A stretch of DNA of 64,000 bases from an uncultured Dechloromonas sp. (GTDB lineage Bacteria > Pseudomonadota > Gammaproteobacteria > Burkholderiales > Rhodocyclaceae): positions 62,001-126,000 of the forward strand of contig NZ_CAMFKO010000003.1 in NCBI RefSeq assembly GCF_945957265.1, read 5' to 3'. Every line of letters starts with the position of its first letter. The stretch's first letter is position 1. Made by a program: the position numbers and the translations under genes. Below the pieces are notes generated by a model that was given only the letters and a program-made list of their open reading frames with translations, did not search any database and was not told where the DNA came from. Below are positions 58,601-64,000 of the stretch, in pieces.

Positions 58601-61576
58601 GCGAACCTGAGCGGCCAAGAACTCGAAATACAGTGGGGTGAGGCCAACAGTAGTTGGTGGCCCAAGAGTTGGCTTGCCAAACGGGCGTGCCTGAAGCGCT
58701 TCGGGCTATACCGGATTGACCAAAAAACACCTGGTGAGAGCGAAGCTAATGACCTGATTGCGACCCTCCGCAAGCTTAACGACGAAGACAAGGCCCTATC
58801 AGCCATGGGAGCGGAGGCAACTGCGCTTCTCCAGGATGAGTTCAACGCTCACAAGACGGATTGGAATGCTGTTGATGCCCATGAAAAATGGGCTAAGGAA
58901 TATTCCGACGCCCTGGCCCAACTGGCGGCTGGCGACATTGCCCTCCACGGCGCCTTGTTGAGCAAACTCTTGCCCTACGTGACTGAGAATCGGTCGATGC
59001 TTCGGGCTGACGGTGTTTTGGGAGGGGCCTTGGTTCGCTATCGCGATGCCCAGCGGCAACTGGTCAGCGAGGCGCATCATGTCTCAGAGCTGAGTGGAGC
59101 CAAAGACTCGCTTATCGAAGAGCCCCATGCTGCGGGAGCGATTCAGCGCCTGCTCGCACAACTACAGGGATGGCAACATGCGGCCCACCAAATCCAACCC
59201 TGGTGCCTCTGGCAAAACAACCGGGAAAAGGTCATCAGCGCCGGCCTGCCGGGCATTGTTCGCTCCCTTGAAGCGGGCGAGGTTGCGCTGGCGGATGTTG
59301 CCGAGTTCTTCGAATATACCTATCAAAGCTGGTGGGTCCGGAGAGCGATGGACAGGGAGCCAGTGCTTTGCGCATTCTCCAGCGCTGACCACGAACGCAA
59401 GATTGCCGAGTTCAAGGAATCTGACGAGCGCTTCCAGAAGCTGAGTCAGCAGTATGCCGTTGCAAAGCTGTCGGGCCAGATTCCCTCCAGCACTGCGTTG
59501 GCCCCTGGCGCCGACTCGGAAATGGGTAAGCTTCGTCGGGAACTGACAAAACAACGAAACCACACGCCAATACGGCAACTGATTAAGAATCTACCAACGC
59601 TGTTATCGAAGCTGAAGCCTTGCCTGTTGATGTCCCCCTTGTCGGTTGCACAGTACCTTGAAGCGGGGCACCAGCAGTTCGATGTGGTCATCTTCGATGA
59701 GGCCTCACAAATCCCGGTTTGGGATGCCGTTGGTGCAATTGCACGCGGCAAGCAACTGGTTTGTGTTGGTGACCCCAAGCAGCTTCCTCCAACCAATTTC
59801 TTCAATCGTGTCGATGAGGATGACGCGAACCTTGGCGAGGATGAGGTACAAGACCTCGAAAGCATTCTGGACGAATGTTTGAGCATCGGCCTTCCCAAAC
59901 TCGGCTTGGATTGGCACTACCGTAGCCGGCACGAGAGCCTCATTACCTTTAGCAATGCAACTTACTACGATAACCGGCTGGTTACGTTCCCGTCCCCGGT
60001 GACGGAAGATACGGCCGTTCGCCTAGAGCGGGTGACGGGTGTGTATGACCGAGGCGGTTCGCGGACCAACCGCGCCGAAGCCGAAGCAATTGTGGCCGCC
60101 ATCGAAAAACACTACCTCTCGCCCGAGGGAAAGAAGCAGTCTCTCGGCGTGGTGACTTTCAACCAAGCCCAGCAAGGCCTGATTGAAAACCTGCTGGATG
60201 CCCGTCGCCGGGCCTCGACCAAGCTCGACCAGGCCATCGCCGAAAGCACCCTTGAGCCGCTGTTCGTCAAGAATCTGGAGAACGTCCAAGGCGACGAACG
60301 GGACATCATTTACTTCTCAATTACGTATGGCCCGGATGCAGCAGGTAAGGTGGCCTTGAATTTCGGCCCGCTAAACCTTGAGGGCGGGCATCGCCGGCTG
60401 AACGTCGCCGTATCGCGTGCAAGACAGGGCGTTGTTATCTTCAGCACCCTGATGCCAGAGCAGATTGACCTTTCACGGGTTCGGGCTGCCGGGGTTCGGG
60501 ACCTCAAAAATTACCTCGATTTCGCAATTCGAGGACCGCGCGCGCTCATCGAGCAAATCAATCCGACTGGGCTGGAGCCGGATAGCCCATTTGAAAAGCA
60601 GGTTATCAATCAGTTGCGAGAGAAGGGCTGGACGGTCCATTCCCAAGTCGGGGTATCGGGTTACCGCATCGACATTGGCGTTGTGGACCCACGTGCTCCT
60701 GGCCGCTATTTATTGGGTATTGAGTGTGACGGGGCGACCTATCATTCGGCTGCCACTGCTCGCGACCGCGACCGGCTACGCCACCTCATTCTGCAAGGGC
60801 TTGGTTGGGAGTTGCACAGGATTTGGTCTACTGATTGGTGGCGGAATCCAAGCGAGCCGATGCAGAAAATTCTGGCCAGACTGGAACATCTGGTGACCGT
60901 TGCGCCCTCTGAAGAGGAAGCTCCCGAGGAACCCAAAATTGAAAGTGCGGAGACCTCCGAGGAGGCTCTTGAGGTCGCAGCATACGCAAAGATGGTTCAA
61001 CCAGAGCCCGTCCCGGAACAAAAGCTTCCGGCATACCGCAGTACCGAAATTTCCGGAGGCCACCCGGACCATTTTTATGACCCGGCATCTCGGAAGATTC
61101 TAGCTGGGCAGCTTTCACAAGTAATTAACGCCGAAGGACCTATTGCCGATTCTGCGCTGTTCCGGAAGGTCGCTCGCGCTTGGGGCCTAGCTCGAACTGG
61201 AAGGCGTATTGAAGAACTGCTGCGGTCTCTTTTGCCTGCCATGGCAGTTAGAACCATGGAAGGGGAAACCACCTTCTATTGGCCCGAGCTTTCACAGCCC
61301 ACGCAATGGCAAGAATTCCGACTAGCGGATGACGCCGAGGACAGCAAGCGGCAATTAGGTGAAATCTGCCTTGAAGAACTCGCCAATTTGGCGGTTTTTA
61401 TTCTCTCGGAGCACGGGGCAACCAGCATCAGCGAATTGGCTAGGACCATTTGCCGTCTTCAGCGAATTGCTCGTACCTCAGCAGATGCGGAGGCGCGAAT
61501 TATCCGAGCCCTAGAAGCTGGACGGGCCAAAGAAATGGTAAGAATGAGCGAGGGGTCCGTCAGCCTCATCAGATAA
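55649..61576 (+). CDS. DUF4011-SF1 helicase-Vsr-like nuclease-DUF3320 protein (Hhe-type defence)
   Basis: This 1975-aa protein combines, in order: a transglutaminase-like region (about residues 215-275), DUF4011 (about 390-600, with RLAKWKSKLLDLTLRNRLLNF), an SF1 helicase split as AAA_11/AAA_12 (Walker A GPPGTGKSQT near 707, FDEASQIP near 1349, HYRSRHE near 1423, VQGDERD near 1547), a Vsr/DUF559-like PD-(D/E)XK nuclease (RIDIGVV then GIECDGATYH, near 1690) and DUF3320 (about 1800-1870). The same architecture was described as the antiphage system Hhe. ATG 55649 has AAGGGA upstream; a GTG at 55625 is less likely. Confidence 0.88.
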   Translation: MATEVLNEQEEKAKTESPMVDLKVIVDPTTGYAAIQNNIPVVRSLIVKNNSEEALNSLAVLVSCTPEFAQGARFHFEQLAPGESRTISPVDLQPDHTYLIKLDEAEKASIRIKAVADGKTLSELNHSIEVLAYDQWAGTRSLPELLAAFSMPNSVVVDRLLGKASALLRKSDAGLSLDGYQSKNRERVWKQVSAIYSALLAEGLHYSNPPASFGSDGQKIRTPERIFDGRVATCLDLAMLFASCFEQAGLHPVVLFKEGHAWIGVWLIETSFPTSVVDDVMAVRKRVKSGEFLTLETTGTASDQKPSLRWACSTGDAYLNEEEKFHYAIDIRRARELQIRALPSRSTAQEPTVVIAEEAPPSIEDMPALPPLDPELLPPTEVSTPDTPEGRLAKWKSKLLDLTLRNRLLNFKPSKSNLKVISHDLGALEDRLSDGREFRVKAAPQIMDGTDPRAAAVFKGRTGQTAMLAFAEDALAKNELVVDVPEDKLDDRLTEIFRAAETGKEEGGVNTLFLVFGLLQWREDKNSEANHLAPILLIPVTITRQSVRTGFRLTRHDDEALVNPTLLQKLANDFQLKMPSFEALPTDDKGLDVEKIFQTFRLAVTELPGWEVKEQVHLGIFSFTKYLMWKDLQDRQKQLQENAVVAHLINNPGKAFSEADPEFAADTLDERFAPQQLYTPMLSDSSQLRAICVADSGSNLVLEGPPGTGKSQTITNLICHLLATGKTVLFVSEKMAALEVVHRRLNSIGLGPFCLELHSAKAKKSEVLTQLGKALDAGNARTVKDWELEAERLAGLRGELNTLVGALHKTHPNDLSIYDAIGTCIKHTHWKPAALDWTDPNQHSRKDLDSLRTLCRQMAALAGQLHDLSAHPLMAIKRTAWTPTWEQELLDAAHSLSAAASTTQELIAPFLHLLGRPETGSSWSELAALDRLADVLLKAPNVPVGVARAATDEIARNRLKMLRHHGLQREAAWKTFEGSYREEVANLSGQELEIQWGEANSSWWPKSWLAKRACLKRFGLYRIDQKTPGESEANDLIATLRKLNDEDKALSAMGAEATALLQDEFNAHKTDWNAVDAHEKWAKEYSDALAQLAAGDIALHGALLSKLLPYVTENRSMLRADGVLGGALVRYRDAQRQLVSEAHHVSELSGAKDSLIEEPHAAGAIQRLLAQLQGWQHAAHQIQPWCLWQNNREKVISAGLPGIVRSLEAGEVALADVAEFFEYTYQSWWVRRAMDREPVLCAFSSADHERKIAEFKESDERFQKLSQQYAVAKLSGQIPSSTALAPGADSEMGKLRRELTKQRNHTPIRQLIKNLPTLLSKLKPCLLMSPLSVAQYLEAGHQQFDVVIFDEASQIPVWDAVGAIARGKQLVCVGDPKQLPPTNFFNRVDEDDANLGEDEVQDLESILDECLSIGLPKLGLDWHYRSRHESLITFSNATYYDNRLVTFPSPVTEDTAVRLERVTGVYDRGGSRTNRAEAEAIVAAIEKHYLSPEGKKQSLGVVTFNQAQQGLIENLLDARRRASTKLDQAIAESTLEPLFVKNLENVQGDERDIIYFSITYGPDAAGKVALNFGPLNLEGGHRRLNVAVSRARQGVVIFSTLMPEQIDLSRVRAAGVRDLKNYLDFAIRGPRALIEQINPTGLEPDSPFEKQVINQLREKGWTVHSQVGVSGYRIDIGVVDPRAPGRYLLGIECDGATYHSAATARDRDRLRHLILQGLGWELHRIWSTDWWRNPSEPMQKILARLEHLVTVAPSEEEAPEEPKIESAETSEEALEVAAYAKMVQPEPVPEQKLPAYRSTEISGGHPDHFYDPASRKILAGQLSQVINAEGPIADSALFRKVARAWGLARTGRRIEELLRSLLPAMAVRTMEGETTFYWPELSQPTQWQEFRLADDAEDSKRQLGEICLEELANLAVFILSEHGATSISELARTICRLQRIARTSADAEARIIRALEAGRAKEMVRMSEGSVSLIR

Positions 61577-61674
61577 CTCTGCTCAGAACGAAGGCCAAGG
61601 AGCCTCTGCGTTCGCAGCAACCTCAAGTCAGGCAACTTTTAGCGCAGCCCTGGCCTGGTCCTCCGCTACGCTAT

Positions 61675-64000
61675 TTATACAGGGGGAGCAATAGCCAGTT
61701 TCATTCGTGCAAAATGCCGCTCGTCACACTCTTTAATCAGCGCCAGAACATCTCGCAGTACCTCCGGTGCTTCTCCAAGAGCTGATGCATCGTCATGGCC
61801 TTCGCCTATCTGCTCGGCGTGAGAGTGTGTGTCTAAAAATCTCTGGATGCGAGTTTTCTTGGGACCGTCAAAGTCGACAACTTCAAGCCGCGCATGCAGA
61901 GTCTTCTGGTCAGGCACCTTGAAAACCAAGAACGCCTCCAACAAGCGCCGAGCCAAATTGGGAAGTTCATAATAAGACTGCAATGGCGCCCCACCTGGGA
62001 GCCCACTCGCCTCAACCACCCGTTTGAATAGGAAGTGGTATTCGGATTCGTAGTCACGGAGGAACGGGTCCAAGGCCTCGAGGGCAGAGTTGCGTTGCCC
62101 ATCTCTATAGGCTGCTCGCAGCATGAAGAATCTAGCCGGTTTTTGGCCCCGCCCTCTGTTTAGATGGCCAAACCAGTTCTTAACCTGCCGTAGAAAGGTG
62201 TAGTTGTGGGTTAGGACAAAGAGCTGCCCAGCGTCACATAGCCTTCGCTTCATAAAGCCAAAAGCACTGTAAATTGCGTTTGTATCAAGACTCGAGATAG
62301 GGTCATCGACAACAACGATGCCATGTTCAAGGTCGAAGGACCGGTCTTGCAGCGACTTTAGGAAGTACAGGAAAGCGATGGCAGTTCGCTCACCTTCACT
62401 AAGGTTTGTAGCGGCGCCATCGCACCTGACGAGGCGGTACCCGTTGTCCTCCACCGCCACCTGGATTTCATCGTGTCCAAGATAAGCCACCAATTCACGG
62501 TTTAGTTCATCAGCAGGTTGACGATGGTCACGGATGTCCGTCTCAAGTGCCAACATGTCCAGTCGAGCGTTGCCCCATGACTCCTTGGCTGCCGCGTGCA
62601 ACTTGGTTGCATCTTCCAAACGAGTCTGCTTCTCGGACCACCCGGGTAATGCGACAGACAACTCATGGAGATGCAAGCGCTCACGCGTGGACTTCACCTG
62701 CTCAGCAAAAGACACCGTCTTGGAGTTATGCTTAGCAAGGAGAGCATTGACGCGCTCGAGAGCGAGCCTTCCCATGAATTCACCCAGAGCTGGCAATCCT
62801 GCAGACAAGGCCTCCATGAGTCTCGCCAATATGGACACGTCGTCATCAGGAAGGCCGCTGCCACCGCTTAAGAGACTCCTGAGGTCAAGGCTCTCGAAGA
62901 CTCGCTCTTGCTTAACTCTCACGGCTCTCGCAAGTGCTAGCAGTCCAGAACGGACATTATTCAAGTGGAGTTTGACTCCACCGCAGGCCTCCTCATATTC
63001 GCGCCGAAGCTCCGGGTAGAGGTCCTTACTACTAGGTAGCGTAACAACCCCAATGGCATTAGCCGCATTTTCGATGCGTCCAACCAGCGCCGCTAAATTT
63101 TGGTTAAATTGACGAAACTGGTCGTTAAAGTGAGCCTCTAGTTGACGCAGGCGTGTGGCCGGCAGCGGTTGATTGCAGAACTTGCAGGCGGCAGCATCGC
63201 CACCCTGAATATGCAGCGACAAACCGCTTTGGACCCAACTTGCAACCGTTGGATTGGCTGCCAACTCATCAATGACGGCGGATACAACACTTGCTCGCAG
63301 AGCATCTTGCACTTCCTGCTGGAGCTTCAGCAGGTCGGGAAAAGCAACCACTGCTAGTTGCACCGATGGCAATGCTTGGGCGTCCTTCATGTCGAGCAGT
63401 GCTTGTCGCTCTTCTGGGGCTAATTGAGCAGCCGGCGAAGCGCCGAACCGCGACATGTTCGTCCTAAAGTCAGCGGCGTTGTAGTTATTGAAGCTGCCAC
63501 CGGGCGCAACCAGCAGATTCTTGATGGAACGTGCTGTAGCTGTTGCGTAGTCGTCAAGGTCCTTTTGGGCTTTGGTTTCTTGGGCAGCGGCTATCCTGAC
63601 GGCCTCAGTGAGGGCAGGAAGGTTTGCTTTGATGGCATCGAGCTGACGCTGTTTTTCTGCGCTCTCCTCACCGAAAACATACACGGGGGGTAGCTGGCCA
63701 AGGGCACCTCCTGTACTCTCAAAAACGCTACGCGCGACCGTGTCACGACTAAAGACGCGGACTTGTGGCAATCCGACTTGAGAAAGGTCTTTGCCTGCAA
63801 CAGTGGTGCCATCCAGAACAAAGTCGACGTCACCTTCAAGAACTGCCGTCCCCGTCTGAAGGGACTTCAACAGTCCTGACAAGGTCGTTTTGCCCGTACC
63901 ATTCCAGCCGTACACAAGATTAAAACGGCCAAACTCTTCTAGCGTTATCGGCCAAGTGAAGTTCTTGAAAATCCTGTGGCCGCGAATTTTTCCGAAACGC
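61675..64000 (-). CDS. AAA_13 (RloC/PrrC-like) ATPase, 5'-truncated by window edge
   Basis: At least 774 residues of an SMC/ABC-type ATPase are visible; the frame is open to the window end, so the start is missing. The Walker A motif YGWNGTGKTTL lies near 63890-63915, with GRFNLV just before it. A CxxC (CKFCNQ, about 63170) sits mid-coil like a zinc hook. The ABC signature LSEGER (about 62395), Walker B IVVVDDPISSLD (about 62300) and the H-loop LTHNY complete the head. AAA_13 proteins include anticodon nucleases PrrC and RloC; a nuclease site in the C-terminal part is not clearly seen. It converges on the DUF4011 gene. Confidence 0.85.
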   Translation of the reverse strand, partial: RFGKIRGHRIFKNFTWPITLEEFGRFNLVYGWNGTGKTTLSGLLKSLQTGTAVLEGDVDFVLDGTTVAGKDLSQVGLPQVRVFSRDTVARSVFESTGGALGQLPPVYVFGEESAEKQRQLDAIKANLPALTEAVRIAAAQETKAQKDLDDYATATARSIKNLLVAPGGSFNNYNAADFRTNMSRFGASPAAQLAPEERQALLDMKDAQALPSVQLAVVAFPDLLKLQQEVQDALRASVVSAVIDELAANPTVASWVQSGLSLHIQGGDAAACKFCNQPLPATRLRQLEAHFNDQFRQFNQNLAALVGRIENAANAIGVVTLPSSKDLYPELRREYEEACGGVKLHLNNVRSGLLALARAVRVKQERVFESLDLRSLLSGGSGLPDDDVSILARLMEALSAGLPALGEFMGRLALERVNALLAKHNSKTVSFAEQVKSTRERLHLHELSVALPGWSEKQTRLEDATKLHAAAKESWGNARLDMLALETDIRDHRQPADELNRELVAYLGHDEIQVAVEDNGYRLVRCDGAATNLSEGERTAIAFLYFLKSLQDRSFDLEHGIVVVDDPISSLDTNAIYSAFGFMKRRLCDAGQLFVLTHNYTFLRQVKNWFGHLNRGRGQKPARFFMLRAAYRDGQRNSALEALDPFLRDYESEYHFLFKRVVEASGLPGGAPLQSYYELPNLARRLLEAFLVFKVPDQKTLHARLEVVDFDGPKKTRIQRFLDTHSHAEQIGEGHDDASALGEAPEVLRDVLALIKECDERHFARMKLAIAPPV

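Larger units (their letters stand above)
48887..64000. mobile_element. Tn554-like site-specific island inserted in thyA (right end beyond window)
   Basis: The island starts inside thyA and carries, in order, three overlapping tyrosine recombinase genes, a small coiled-coil gene, a complete replacement thymidylate synthase, a very large helicase-nuclease and an AAA_13 ATPase. By eye its GC content is well below the host. Overlapping large recombinases plus a small coiled-coil protein recall tnpA/tnpB/tnpC of Tn554, which also inserts at one genic site without target duplication. No thyA 3' remnant is seen, so the right end is outside the window. The exact left boundary is uncertain by a few bases. 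Confidence 0.85.

Overview
The window is 64 kb of a high-GC proteobacterial chromosome. Host-like genes fill about 1-48.9 kb. From about 48.9 kb to the right edge lies a foreign island whose far end is outside the window. Gene content and order suggest a betaproteobacterium of the Rhodocyclales (Dechloromonas/Azonexus-like). The evidence is ffh next to corE/corB-type genes, pilBCD, a CNP1-like lipidless secreted protein, bioB-bioC, MsrPQ, a di-haem cytochrome c4, a TRAP transporter, and many short ATGA-type overlaps. The genus is an inference from protein flavour, not a database match.

Host layout, left to right: the 3' part of proB; rplM-rpsI; an AT-rich gap of about 500 bp with a probable small RNA; osmC-like; coq7, CNP1-like and rppH (minus); proS and a lytic transglycosylase; ffh (minus), divergent from corE-like and corB; pilB-pilC-pilD; fmdB-like, DUF502, aspS, a barnase-like secreted RNase, a barstar-like inhibitor and nudB; argB; a pyrimidine nucleotidase; slmA; hemB and engB (minus); cytochrome c4; a CBS protein and an HDOD protein; msrP-msrQ; bioB-bioC (minus); comF; trmL; a minus-strand ArsR-rhodanese-grxC-secB-SH3-gpsA run; envC and ctpA; a small unknown protein; moeB/thiF; nrdR-ribD and glyA; a histidine phosphatase; a TRAP transporter split around dps; pmbA and darP; mog; a 516-aa protein with a PilZ-like signature; and thyA.

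The host thyA is broken after about codon 172. From that point base composition drops and a run of overlapping genes begins: three tyrosine recombinases (378, 646 and 654 aa) and a small coiled-coil protein, arranged like tnpA-tnpB-tnpC of Tn554-type elements but with a third recombinase. Directly after them is a complete, diverged thymidylate synthase of 330 aa with all catalytic residues in place. The element has therefore destroyed an important biosynthetic gene and supplied a substitute. The cargo that follows looks like antiphage defence: a 1975-aa DUF4011/SF1 helicase/Vsr-like nuclease/DUF3320 protein, and an oppositely oriented AAA_13 (RloC/PrrC-like) ATPase with a zinc-hook-like CxxC that runs off the window.

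Other points of interest are two candidate small RNAs. One carries two CUCCUCC anti-Shine-Dalgarno motifs; the other lies between a sigma-E-like promoter and a strong terminator inside the 3' end of engB. There is also a family of intergenic inverted repeats built on GTTAGTCGCTAG, a possible ECF promoter before msrPQ, and an ArsR/rhodanese/glutaredoxin unit that may sense reactive sulfur.
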